From the NCBI GenBank assembly GCA_902563555.1, contig CACEXM010000008.1:1-54344 (forward strand): 54,344 nucleotides of DNA, read 5' to 3'. Made by a program: the position numbers and the translations under genes. Below are positions 33,540 through 42,475 of this stretch, one piece after another. Each line of letters opens with the position of its first letter. Within the stretch, counting starts at the first letter, position 1. The stretch is from an uncultured Pelagibacteraceae bacterium (GTDB lineage Bacteria > Pseudomonadota > Alphaproteobacteria > Pelagibacterales > Pelagibacteraceae). Below the pieces are notes generated by a model. The model had not been told where the DNA came from. It ran no database searches and saw only the letters and a program-made list of their open reading frames with translations.

Positions 33540-34824
33540 ATAATTCGTTTAAATCTTCATTTTTAGAAAATTTACTTATCATATGATCAGCATTTGTTGT
33601 TCTATTATTGATGATTTTTTTTAAATGGTTTAAGAATATAATTTCATTCCTACCACCTTTGTTGAGAATATCCCTTTTTTCAAGCCCTTTTTTTGATAAG
33701 TCTAATAAAGTTGATGACCAATAAAAAAGATCTTTACCCATTAACTGAGTATTGAAACCTTTATGAGGTGCTTCTAAATAAGCATTAATGATTTTATCTT
33801 TATCCCATTTAGAGACTAATTCATAAACTTCATTTAAATTTCCGTAAAGTATGCCAACAAAAAAAGCTGGGCCTGAACACAAGCAATCCCATCCGCAAGT
33901 ATCCATAGACCTTACTTCTATATATTTTTTTAATCTATTTTCTGTAAATATCGTGCTTAAATGAGTAGACAAATCCTTTTGAGAGGGAAGTCTGTTATTA
34001 ATTTCATTTATTTCTCCGTTCATAAAATGACTGAATTTATAATTTTTGCCAGAAATATATTTTAATCCATCCTGAATAAATAAAATTGGAAAGTTGATTA
34101 TGAAATCAGTATATTTCTCAAAATCTAAATCATCAAAAAATATTTTTGGCAATCCTCCCCTCGAGGTATTTTGCCAAACTTTAGATCGATAAGATAAGTA
34201 TTTTGTTTGTTTTTTTTCAACTATAGAAGAATTAGCAAATAAAGCTATTGAGATTGGGACTATTGAATTAACAATTTTAAATTTTTTAATAAAATCTTCC
34301 TCTGAACTGTAGTCTAAATTTATCTGAGTTCCACAAGTTCTATACATCATATCCAAACTTAAGTTACCTCCCAAAGGCATATCCTTGGTCATCAATTTAT
34401 ACCTTTGCTTTGGATTATTAGGTATTTCATTTAGTTTGGAGATTGGATCGAACCCAGCACTGACAATATTAATTCCAAGTTTTTTTGTAACTTGTCTTAA
34501 TTCGAATAAATAATCCTGAGACTCCGCACAACCCTCATGAATATTATTAAGCTTATCACCAGATAGCTCAATTTGATTACCAGGCTCTAAAGTGATATTT
34601 TTTCCACCCTTATTAAGACCTATAATGTTATCTTGTTCAAAAATTGGGTTCCAGCCAAATTCAATAAGAGCTGAAAACATCTCTTTTGTTTTTAGATAAT
34701 CTAATCTTTTATTACTTTTATTATTAAATAAAAATTTTTCATGTTCAATTCCGATTTTAAAATTTTTTGATTCTTTAGAACCTGATTTAAAATACTTAAT
34801 TATCTCATCTTTTGTATCAATCAT
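33529..34824 (-). CDS. gshA: Glutamate-cysteine ligase, plant/alphaproteobacterial type
   Basis: First step of glutathione synthesis. The 431 aa protein belongs to the GCS2/plant-type group common in alphaproteobacteria, not the E. coli type: FKIGIEHEKFLF (residues 22-33) with the metal-binding Glu, ITLEPGNQIELSGD, GFDPI, MYRTCGTQINLDYSSEEDF, and later EVRSMDTCGWDCLCSGPAFFVG. Its end overlaps gshB by 11 nt, so the two steps are translationally coupled. No obvious Shine-Dalgarno precedes the ATG. Confidence 0.95.
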   Translation of the reverse strand: MIDTKDEIIKYFKSGSKESKNFKIGIEHEKFLFNNKSNKRLDYLKTKEMFSALIEFGWNPIFEQDNIIGLNKGGKNITLEPGNQIELSGDKLNNIHEGCAESQDYLFELRQVTKKLGINIVSAGFDPISKLNEIPNNPKQRYKLMTKDMPLGGNLSLDMMYRTCGTQINLDYSSEEDFIKKFKIVNSIVPISIALFANSSIVEKKQTKYLSYRSKVWQNTSRGGLPKIFFDDLDFEKYTDFIINFPILFIQDGLKYISGKNYKFSHFMNGEINEINNRLPSQKDLSTHLSTIFTENRLKKYIEVRSMDTCGWDCLCSGPAFFVGILYGNLNEVYELVSKWDKDKIINAYLEAPHKGFNTQLMGKDLFYWSSTLLDLSKKGLEKRDILNKGGRNEIIFLNHLKKIINNRTTNADHMISKFSKNEDLNELYDK

Positions 34825-34854
34825 GTAAATTTCAATTAATATTTTATTTTAAAT

Positions 34855-35412
34855 TTAAATTAATGAATATGGTTTTCTTGAAAAAATTTTTTTAACCATT
34901 GGTTTAAAAAAATCAAGTGGAAGAGATTTATAATTGGGGTCAAATGAATTTTGATCGTATTTCTCACAAAAGTCTATGGTTGCTTGATAGTATTTATGTC
35001 CCTTATATTTATCTCTTTTATTTTTATCTCCACCTAAATGATGAGCATAATAAAACATTTGGAATTCCCCATGTTTTTCAACTATCCAATGTGTTCTCTC
35101 TGATACATAGGGTTTCAATATTGCAGCAGCATATTCAGAGTGATTCATTGGAGCAAGTTCATCTCCAATATCATGTAATAAAGCAGCTACAACCATTTCT
35201 TCACTCTCCCCATTCTTATATGCTCTAGTTGCACTTTGTAGTGAATGTTCTAACCTTGAAATTTGATAACCCTCTAGTGTCTCGGTTAAACCTGACATAA
35301 ACTTTAATATTCTATCAGCTGTTTTGCTTGCAAAATTTTTTTCATGTCTGTCTAAAAAAAGATAATCATCTTTTGTCCCATTTTTCATTTCTGTAAAACT
35401 AACTTTTTTCAT
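34855..35412 (-). CDS. HD-domain protein of the PhnZ/TmpB-type diiron oxygenase group
   Basis: A 185 aa HD-fold protein. It resembles PhnZ, the mixed-valent diiron oxygenase that cleaves 2-amino-1-hydroxyethylphosphonate: RLEHSLQ (His56), EEMVVAALLHDIGDE (His80-Asp81), NHSEYAA (His91), IVEKHGEF (His114) and FDPNYKSL (Asp158) follow the order and spacing of the PhnZ iron ligands. The Tyr and Glu that gate one iron in PhnZ are not conserved (Leu46 and Tyr49 at those positions). No phosphonate genes are near; it lies three bases from purF and upstream of it in map order, downstream in transcription. The substrate is unknown, and a hydrolytic HD role cannot be excluded. Confidence 0.75.
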   Translation of the reverse strand: MKKVSFTEMKNGTKDDYLFLDRHEKNFASKTADRILKFMSGLTETLEGYQISRLEHSLQSATRAYKNGESEEMVVAALLHDIGDELAPMNHSEYAAAILKPYVSERTHWIVEKHGEFQMFYYAHHLGGDKNKRDKYKGHKYYQATIDFCEKYDQNSFDPNYKSLPLDFFKPMVKKIFSRKPYSLI

Positions 35413-35415
35413 AAA

Positions 35416-36897
35416 TTAATTATTTGATGCTGAACTTAGCAATGAAAGTTGTGTAATCTTATTATCTCCAAGTTCATCTACTGGTTTTACTGGATAATCA
35501 CCAGTAAAATAATGGTCTGTCAATTGAGGATAAGTGTCATTCCTCTTATCAAAACCTATAGCTCTATATAGTCCATCAATTGACAAAAAAGTTAAGGTTT
35601 TAGCACCAATATATTTACAAATTTCATCAGTAGTTTTATTTGCCGCGAGTAATTCTTTCTTTGTAGGTGTATCAACTCCATAAAAATCTGGAAACTTTAT
35701 TTCAGGACAAGCAATTTTCATATGAACTTCTTTTGCACCTGCGTCATAAAGCATTTTTATTATCTTATGAGAAGTAGTTCCTCTGACTAAAGAGTCATCC
35801 ACGAGAATTATCTTTTTATTTTTGATAGTTGATTGGTTGGCATTTAATTTTAATTTTACTCCTAAACTTCTTATTTTTTGAATTGGCTCTATAAAAGTTC
35901 TACCAACATAATGATTTCTTGTTAGCCCTAATTCAAAATTGATACCAAGATACTGAGCAAAACCTAGAGCTGCGGCATTACCAGAGTCTGGAACTGGAAC
36001 AATTATATCTGCTTTTAAATTGCTTTCTTTGGCTAACTCTTTACCAAGATTTTTTCGATATTCGTAAGCACTCTTACCATTTAAAATACTATCAGGTCTT
36101 GAAAAGTAGATATATTCAAAAACACATGGTCTTATTTTTCTAGGAGGAAAAGGTTTAATACTTTGAATCTTATTATCTTTGATTAAAACAATTTCTCCAT
36201 TGTCAACCTCTCTTACAAATTTTGCACCAATTATATCCAAAGCACAAGTCTCTGACGAAAGAACATAACTATTATTCAGTCTGCCAATCACAAGCGGTCT
36301 TATTCCATATGGATCTCTTACACCTATCAATGAAGTCTGAGTTAGCATGACTAGAGAGTAACCTCCTTGGATTTGAAATATCGCGTCGACAATTTTATCG
36401 ATGATTTTTTTTCTTTTTGATCTTGCTATCAATTGTACGATAGTTTCAGTATCTGATGTTGTGTAAAAAATAGCACCTTCATCGACTAATTTTTTTCTTA
36501 ATGAAATTGAGTTTGTAAGATTACCGTTGTGAGCAACACCAATACCACCTGCATTAGTATCGGCAAAAAAAGGCTGTATATTTCGTAAAGTATTTTCACC
36601 AGTGGTGCTATATCTATTATGCCCGATTGCATAATTTCCTTTTAATTTATTTAATGTCTTTTCTTTGTTAAAGTTATCTCCAACTAAACCGAATCTTTTT
36701 TCTGAAAAATAATGTGATCCATCAAATGATACTATCCCACAACCTTCTTGACCTCTATGTTGTAGTGCATGCAAACCTAAAGCAGTTAGAGCTGCAGCAT
36801 CTTTGCTATCACTTATACCAAAAACCCCACATTCCTCTTTAAGTTTTGGATTAAAGTTCTTTAATTTTTTCTTTAGAGTCTTGATAAGTTTTTTCAT
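35416..36897 (-). CDS. purF: Amidophosphoribosyltransferase
   Basis: First committed step of purine synthesis: PRPP plus glutamine to phosphoribosylamine. The 493 aa chain has an N-terminal extension of 22 residues before Cys23 (ECGVFGI), the likely mature nucleophile after propeptide cleavage. HRGQEGCGI, GHNRYST and the PRPP loop IILVDDSLVRGTTS are present. It retains CVFEYIYFSRPDS but has FPDFYG and QLTDHYFTGDYP where the Bacillus enzyme has Fe-S cysteines, so no cluster is expected. Its start lies 47 nt inside the end of cvpA. Confidence 0.97.
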   Translation of the reverse strand: MKKLIKTLKKKLKNFNPKLKEECGVFGISDSKDAAALTALGLHALQHRGQEGCGIVSFDGSHYFSEKRFGLVGDNFNKEKTLNKLKGNYAIGHNRYSTTGENTLRNIQPFFADTNAGGIGVAHNGNLTNSISLRKKLVDEGAIFYTTSDTETIVQLIARSKRKKIIDKIVDAIFQIQGGYSLVMLTQTSLIGVRDPYGIRPLVIGRLNNSYVLSSETCALDIIGAKFVREVDNGEIVLIKDNKIQSIKPFPPRKIRPCVFEYIYFSRPDSILNGKSAYEYRKNLGKELAKESNLKADIIVPVPDSGNAAALGFAQYLGINFELGLTRNHYVGRTFIEPIQKIRSLGVKLKLNANQSTIKNKKIILVDDSLVRGTTSHKIIKMLYDAGAKEVHMKIACPEIKFPDFYGVDTPTKKELLAANKTTDEICKYIGAKTLTFLSIDGLYRAIGFDKRNDTYPQLTDHYFTGDYPVKPVDELGDNKITQLSLLSSASNN

Positions 36898-37393
36898 CTG
36901 GAAATTCTTTTAACAAATAATTACTACCTTTTTTCAAATATGGAAAGATGTATGATTTATCATGATTTATGGGCCATTTATCATGATTATAAACAATATG
37001 TACTGCAGAAAATATACAAACAGTGATTATGTAAGATCTTACGAATCCAAAAAAAAAGCCGAATATTGTGTCTAAATTTCCAAGCCCTGTATATTTAACA
37101 GCTTTGCTAATCCCTTTATTAATCAATAGGATAAAGAATATAACTATTATAAAAATACTTATACCTAGAGTAATATCTAAAATATATTCATTATCTATAA
37201 TATCTTTAACATAAGGTTTAATTCTTGGAAAAATAATTAAAGTTAAGACGTATGCTAATAACCATTTGGCCATAGCCAACACACTTAATACGAAACCTTT
37301 TATATAGCATTTGATTAAGGATAATATTGTTATTATTAAGTAAACCAAATCTAAAACCGATATTGAATTATAAAACTCTTTCAAAATTTCCAT
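36851..37393 (-). CDS. cvpA: CvpA family membrane protein
   Basis: A 180 aa protein with four hydrophobic segments (about residues 12-30, 36-58, 70-92 and 108-130). The motifs LDLVYLIITILSLIKCYIKGFV and LGNLDTIFGFFFGFVRSYIITVCIF match CvpA, which commonly precedes purF. CvpA proteins are linked to envelope integrity and, historically, colicin V production. The C-terminal tail is hydrophilic, and its last 47 nt overlap the purF 5' end in another frame. Confidence 0.9.
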   Translation of the reverse strand: MEILKEFYNSISVLDLVYLIITILSLIKCYIKGFVLSVLAMAKWLLAYVLTLIIFPRIKPYVKDIIDNEYILDITLGISIFIIVIFFILLINKGISKAVKYTGLGNLDTIFGFFFGFVRSYIITVCIFSAVHIVYNHDKWPINHDKSYIFPYLKKGSNYLLKEFPDEKTYQDSKEKIKEL

Positions 37394-37401
37394 TTTAAAT
37401 T

Positions 37402-39786
37402 TTATTTTTCAAAAGGTTTAATCAATAAGATTAAGGATGGTAAAAGAGTTAAAACAGATATCATCGCAAACAACATCGCAATTCCAGTGAAAATACCAAA
37501 ATAAATAGTAGGAATAAAATTAGATAAAACTAAAATTGAAAAACCAAAAACAATAGTGATTGATGTATTTAAAATTGCCTTACCAACTGTTGAATGACAG
37601 ACTTCGACTGTTTCATTATAGTCATTCAGATTGTTATATTCTTCTTTAAAACGATAAATATAATGAATACTATTATCAACAGCTATTCCTATAGTTATAG
37701 CTGCTATTGTAATTGTCATCATATCTAAAGGAATACCAAGCAGGCCAATAATTCCTAAGATAAAAAAGGCTGCAATAAAATTCGGAACTACACCAATTAA
37801 TGAGAGTTTAACATTTTTAAAAAGAATTAGAAACATCATAAAAATACCAATCATAACAAATCCGAGAGTCAAAATTTGTGATTTAAATAAACTTTGAAGT
37901 AAATTGTTAAATAAAATTAAAACTCCAGCAAGTTTAAACTCTTTTTTTTCAAGTCCTAATTTGTTTTGTAAATCATAATTTATCTTATTTATTAAATCAT
38001 TTCTTCTTAAGTCCTCTTTAGAATCTATAATTCTAAGATTTACTCTTGCTTCATTATCTTTTATAGAAATATAAGGATCAACAATTTCTGTTCTAATATT
38101 CTCCGGAATTTTTGAATAGAGAACTCCCATTTCTAAAGTTCCTAATGGTTTATTGTTGTTAAGCAAAGTTGCGACATCAATAATTGAGGAGAAAGATAGA
38201 ACCTTACCAATTTCTGGCAGGCCATCTAAATAGTTATGAACTGATGCAATTTTATCAATTTTATCTTTTGTGAACCAGTATTTCTCATCTTCCCCTTCAT
38301 TATTTTCATTATCCCAATCTTCAAATTCATCATCGTCGGTCTCAGTTTTGTTTTTTGGAAATTTTAGAATTATCTCTAGTGGTGTTGTACCACCTAATTT
38401 TTCATCAATAAGTTTCATACCTTTATAAATCTCAGTTTTCTTATTAAAATAATTTATAAAACTATTTTCAACTTCAAGACGGCTAATACCAATGATACTT
38501 AATAAAATAATAATTCCAGTTAGGATAAGAATTAATTTTTGATATTCTAGTGAAAGTTTTGAAAAAAAGGATGTTATTTTGGATTTTTTAAATTCAATAA
38601 GTGAAACATTTTTTTTCGGAACAAAATTAATAAGAGTTGGCAGTAATGTGAATGTAATAATAAATGAGATAATCAAACCCAATGTCATCATCCAACCAAA
38701 GTCTACTATAGGTTTTATATCACTAAAAATTAAAGACAAGAAAGCAATAATTGTTGTCATTACAGTATATAAGATTGGCCAAAACATTTTCTCAGTAGTT
38801 AAAATCAAAAGATCTAAATTATTTTTGTGAGGAAGATTTTCTTTTAGTTGTAAAAAACGTGTGCTCATATGAATATTCATTGCCATAGTCAAAATCAACA
38901 TTAGTGCAATAAAATTTGACGAGATAACTGTTACTTTCCATCCTAACAAGCCGAGTAAACCTGTCATTATAATTACTGAGAAAAAGCAGCTACTTATTGG
39001 AACTAATATCCAAATTAATTCTCTAAAGATGTACCATAGTGTTGCAATTATAAATAAAAGAACACCTAATCCAAAAACAACTATATCACTTTTAATAAAT
39101 GTCATCATATCATCTGCAATCATAGGTATACCACCTAAGTGAATCTTACCTATATTTTCATAACTTTTAATTACATCTCTTATTTCAATGATTTTTTTAT
39201 GATTTCGTTTTTTTATTTGGTCTTTGTAAATTTCAATTTCCTCTTTTGATTTATTTTTAATATCATCTAGAGGCTCATTTTTTTTTAAATAAACAATGAC
39301 TCCACTAGTTTTACCGTCTTCACTAATAACGAAGTTTCTAAAAACTGGACTACTGATTATTTCTTTAAAACCTCTATCTTTATTTACGTCTTCATCTTTA
39401 AGAGTTTTAAAATTTTCTAATCTTTCTTGTAACGGAGCCTCTGAATTATTTAATAACGGGATATCAAGCAAAGTAACCACACTATGCACCCATTCTAAAC
39501 TTTGAATTTTATATTTTAAACTTAAGAGATTATTTATTGAGGTATCTGTTATCATACCTTCTTTGGGTGTATAAGTTAAAATTAAAAATTCTTTCGATCC
39601 GTAACGTTCATTTAATTCTTGAAGATATTCAAGATCAGGATCGCCATCTATTAATAAAGTTTCTGAAGATGCGTCTAATCTAAAATCCTTTGAATGATAT
39701 CCAAAGGTAATTAATGATATTAACAAAATTATAAAGGTCAACTTTGGATTTCTTAAAACAAAATTTTGGTAAAAACCGGCAAACAT
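37402..39786 (-). CDS. RND-superfamily (MMPL-type) exporter
   Basis: A 794 aa protein built as two halves of six helices each, with a periplasmic loop after the first helix of each half. The first half has LLIDGDPDLEYLQELNERYGSKEFLIL in the loop; the membrane blocks include NFIALMLILTMAMNIHMS and ITIAAITIGIAVDNSIHYIYRFKEE, typical of COG1033 lipid/hopanoid-type exporters. An acidic stretch (TETDDDEFEDWDNENNEGED) lies in the second loop. Lipid or hydrophobic-molecule transport is likely; the substrate is unknown. It sits between dnaB and cvpA, where alphaproteobacteria often have alr and radA. Confidence 0.85.
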   Translation of the reverse strand: MFAGFYQNFVLRNPKLTFIILLISLITFGYHSKDFRLDASSETLLIDGDPDLEYLQELNERYGSKEFLILTYTPKEGMITDTSINNLLSLKYKIQSLEWVHSVVTLLDIPLLNNSEAPLQERLENFKTLKDEDVNKDRGFKEIISSPVFRNFVISEDGKTSGVIVYLKKNEPLDDIKNKSKEEIEIYKDQIKKRNHKKIIEIRDVIKSYENIGKIHLGGIPMIADDMMTFIKSDIVVFGLGVLLFIIATLWYIFRELIWILVPISSCFFSVIIMTGLLGLLGWKVTVISSNFIALMLILTMAMNIHMSTRFLQLKENLPHKNNLDLLILTTEKMFWPILYTVMTTIIAFLSLIFSDIKPIVDFGWMMTLGLIISFIITFTLLPTLINFVPKKNVSLIEFKKSKITSFFSKLSLEYQKLILILTGIIILLSIIGISRLEVENSFINYFNKKTEIYKGMKLIDEKLGGTTPLEIILKFPKNKTETDDDEFEDWDNENNEGEDEKYWFTKDKIDKIASVHNYLDGLPEIGKVLSFSSIIDVATLLNNNKPLGTLEMGVLYSKIPENIRTEIVDPYISIKDNEARVNLRIIDSKEDLRRNDLINKINYDLQNKLGLEKKEFKLAGVLILFNNLLQSLFKSQILTLGFVMIGIFMMFLILFKNVKLSLIGVVPNFIAAFFILGIIGLLGIPLDMMTITIAAITIGIAVDNSIHYIYRFKEEYNNLNDYNETVEVCHSTVGKAILNTSITIVFGFSILVLSNFIPTIYFGIFTGIAMLFAMISVLTLLPSLILLIKPFEK

Positions 39787-39805
39787 TGCCTATTTATATT
39801 TGAAT

Positions 39806-41227
39806 TTAACTATTTTGAGTATCTTTAAATTTGGTAAACATTGCCTCAAATTCTAAGAATATATTTCCAGTTGGTCCATGTCTTTGTTTACCAATGATTA
39901 GTTCTGCTAAATTTGAAACTTCATTCATTTTTGCTTGCCATTCGGCATGTTCTACTGTTGCTGGTTTTGGTTCCTTATTCTCTAAATAATATGACTCTCT
40001 ATATACAAACATTACAACATCAGCATCCTGCTCTATAGAGCCAGATTCTCTTAAATCTGACAACTGTGGTTTTTTGTTATCTCTTTGCTCAACTTGTCTT
40101 GATAATTGAGATAGAGCTACAACAGGTATAGATAACTCTTTGGCTATAGCTTTAAGGCCCTGAGTGATTTCAGAAACCTCTTGCACTCTTCCATCTTTGT
40201 AATTCAGATTACCTCTCATTAATTGAATATAATCAACAATTATTAAATCTAGTCCATAAAGCCTCTTTATTCTTCTAGCCCTGTTACTCATAGCTGCAAT
40301 AGTTAGTGCAGGGGTTTCATCAATATATAAGGGTAGCTCAGAAATATTTTTTGAAGTTTCTAAAAATCTATCAAATTGCTCATCTGAAATTCTTCCACGT
40401 CTAATATCATTTGATTTGATTTTAGACTGTTCAGCTAAAATTCTAGTTGATAGTTGTTCTGATGACATCTCTAGTGAAAAAAAAGCAATAGATGCTTTTT
40501 CCTTTCCACTTTCCTGTAACTTTTGAGCAGCATTGAAAGCTATATTAGTTGCTAGTGCAGTTTTTCCCATACCGGGTCTACCAGCTATAATTATTAGATC
40601 AGATTTATGAAGCCCACCCAATCTATCGTCTAAATCTCTCAAGCCTGTTGGAACACCTACAATTCCTTCTTCATTTTTATACGCAGCTGAAGCCATATCA
40701 ATTGTTTGACGCAAAGCCTTATCAAAACTCATTAATGAAGAATAAGAGGAACCTTTTTCAGCAAGCTCATATAATAATTTTTCTGAGTTCTCAATAATAC
40801 TTTGTCCTGATGTTCTTAAATCATTTAGCTTAGCTGTATCGATAGTCTGCTCAGAAATTTTTATCAATTCTCTTCTAACAAACATATCATAAATTATTTT
40901 TGAGTATTCTGTTGCCTGTCTTATGGATGTAGAAAATTTTGTCACTTTTACAAGATAATCTGGTACATTAAGATCATCCTTCTCATCCTCAAAATAATTT
41001 TTTAAAGTTATAGGATTGGCCAACATTCCTCTAAAAATTAAATTTTCTATTGCTGAAAATATTTTTTGGTGCATCGGGTCGTAAAAGTTATTACTCGTTA
41101 AAATGAGATTTATTTCATCAAAAATTTCATTAGAGACTAAAATAGAGCCAATCACAGCTTGTTCTGCCTCAATATTATTTGGCAATTCTCTAAAATCGTC
41201 TTTTAAAATTTTAAAATTTTTTTCCAC
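39806..41227 (-). CDS. dnaB: Replicative DNA helicase
   Basis: Hexameric helicase at the replication fork. The 473 aa length is normal, with an N-terminal primase-interacting domain (LPNNIEAEQAVIGSILVSNEIFDE) and a RecA-like domain: Walker A IIAGRPGMGKTALATNIA, FFSLEMSSEQLSTRILAEQ, Walker B LDLIIVDYIQLMRG, and LSQLSRQVEQRDNKKPQLSDLRESGSIEQDADV. No intein is present. It follows rplI on the same strand with a 67-nt gap. Confidence 0.98.
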   Translation of the reverse strand: MEKNFKILKDDFRELPNNIEAEQAVIGSILVSNEIFDEINLILTSNNFYDPMHQKIFSAIENLIFRGMLANPITLKNYFEDEKDDLNVPDYLVKVTKFSTSIRQATEYSKIIYDMFVRRELIKISEQTIDTAKLNDLRTSGQSIIENSEKLLYELAEKGSSYSSLMSFDKALRQTIDMASAAYKNEEGIVGVPTGLRDLDDRLGGLHKSDLIIIAGRPGMGKTALATNIAFNAAQKLQESGKEKASIAFFSLEMSSEQLSTRILAEQSKIKSNDIRRGRISDEQFDRFLETSKNISELPLYIDETPALTIAAMSNRARRIKRLYGLDLIIVDYIQLMRGNLNYKDGRVQEVSEITQGLKAIAKELSIPVVALSQLSRQVEQRDNKKPQLSDLRESGSIEQDADVVMFVYRESYYLENKEPKPATVEHAEWQAKMNEVSNLAELIIGKQRHGPTGNIFLEFEAMFTKFKDTQNS

Positions 41228-41294
41228 TAAATATATATAACAAAAATAAATGATAAGTTTTTCCTAAAAATCTGTTGGGGAAAAAATTGTATAA

Positions 41295-41753
41295 TTATTG
41301 AGTTGTTTCAGATGAAACTACATTAATCAATATTTCTGTGTCAACTTCTGGGTGAAGACTTATTTTAACCTTAAATTTTCCAATAGATTTTATGTCTCTA
41401 ACTGGCTGAATCATAGAAGGCTTAATTTCAAAAGAGTCATTTTCTTTGATCAATTTTGAGATTTCAGTTGGTTTAACCGAACCATATAATTCGTTATTTT
41501 CCGTGCATAATCTTTTTATTTTATATTCCTTCTTATCTATTTTTACAGATGTTTTTTTTGCTTCTTGTTTCTTTTCATTATCTTTTTTTGAGAGTACTGA
41601 TTTAATTTTTTCAACCTTTGAAATATTTTCTTTTGAAGCATATAAAGCCTTCTTGTTCGCGATTAAGAAATTTCTTGCAAAACCTCTTCTTACATCAATG
41701 ATTTCTCCGATAGATCCAATTTTTTTAAGATTTTCTAATAATATGACTTTCAT
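41295..41753 (-). CDS. rplI: 50S ribosomal protein L9
   Basis: A 152 aa protein. The N-terminal motif VILLENLKKIGSIGEIIDVRRGFARNFLI is the L9 signature, followed by the long connecting helix rich in Lys, and the C-terminal rRNA-binding domain (LYGSVKPTEISKLI and VKISLHPEVDTEILINVVS). It is part of the rpsF-rpsR-rplI cluster and lies one base after the rpsR stop. Confidence 0.97.
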   Translation of the reverse strand: MKVILLENLKKIGSIGEIIDVRRGFARNFLIANKKALYASKENISKVEKIKSVLSKKDNEKKQEAKKTSVKIDKKEYKIKRLCTENNELYGSVKPTEISKLIKENDSFEIKPSMIQPVRDIKSIGKFKVKISLHPEVDTEILINVVSSETTQ

Positions 41754-41754
41754 T

Positions 41755-42027
41755 TTATAACAGAGCTAAATTTCTCGCTCTTTTAATTGATAATGAGAGC
41801 TCTCTTTGTTTTTTTTGACTGACGTTAGTGATTCGTGAGGGTAAAATTTTACCATTTTCAGAGGTATATTTTTTTAATAATTTTATATTTTTGTAGTCAA
41901 TTTTAGGTGCCCCTTTTATTGAGAGTGGACAATTCTTTTTAAATTTATATTTATTTGGTTGAAAAATACTTAATTTTGCAAAATTACTTTGTTTGTTTTT
42001 TTTATTTCCGCTTTGTCTTTTTGGCAT
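41755..42027 (-). CDS. rpsR: 30S ribosomal protein S18
   Basis: A 90 aa basic protein. The core [48 protein letters not shown] is the S18 signature (cited in pieces: [20 protein letters not shown] and [13 protein letters not shown]). The N-terminal 35 residues are a basic extension. It lies between rpsF and rplI with gaps of 17 and 1 nt. Confidence 0.97.
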   Translation of the reverse strand: MPKRQSGNKKNKQSNFAKLSIFQPNKYKFKKNCPLSIKGAPKIDYKNIKLLKKYTSENGKILPSRITNVSQKKQRELSLSIKRARNLALL

Positions 42028-42044
42028 AATAAGCTTTTAATTGT

Positions 42045-42389
42045 TTATTTGTTATTTTTTTTTGTTTCTTCATTTTTAGAAAAATAGTTACTATCTAAGT
42101 CAAATTCCTTTACTTTAACGGTCAAATATCTAAGTAATTTTTTATCTATTGACTCATTTTTTTCTAATTCATTTATAGTTTTTCCGTTGCACTTTATTTT
42201 GAAATGTATGTAACTCCCTTTTTTGTTTTTTTTTATAAAATAAGAAAGATTTAGTATTCCCCAATTCTCGGTTTTAATAATTTCACCATCATTTTTTTCA
42301 ACGATTTTAGAATATTTTTCTATTAACTGCTTAATGTCATTTGGTGAAGCGTCTTGTCTTGCTATAATTGTGTGTTCGTATAAATTCAT
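42045..42389 (-). CDS. rpsF: 30S ribosomal protein S6
   Basis: A 114 aa protein with the S6 pattern YEHTIIARQDAS at the start, WGILNLSYFIKKNKKGSYIHF in the middle, and DKKLLRYLTVKV near the end. It is the first gene of the rpsF-rpsR-rplI(-dnaB) group and is divergent from fabD; the 86-base gap between them must carry promoters for both directions, but I cannot single out boxes with confidence. Confidence 0.97.
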   Translation of the reverse strand: MNLYEHTIIARQDASPNDIKQLIEKYSKIVEKNDGEIIKTENWGILNLSYFIKKNKKGSYIHFKIKCNGKTINELEKNESIDKKLLRYLTVKVKEFDLDSNYFSKNEETKKNNK

Positions 42390-42475
42390 TAAAGTTATTA
42401 TTAAAAAAATGAGGATATACTATTATAAATCTTTAATTACAATAGCTAAAAAGTTTAAAAAATAGGTTTTTTTTT

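Noticed and set aside
41446..41760. 104-codon plus-strand frame opposite rplI
   Set aside because: It is the antisense of the L9 gene; hydrophobic composition is the usual by-product of a Lys/Glu-rich gene read backwards.
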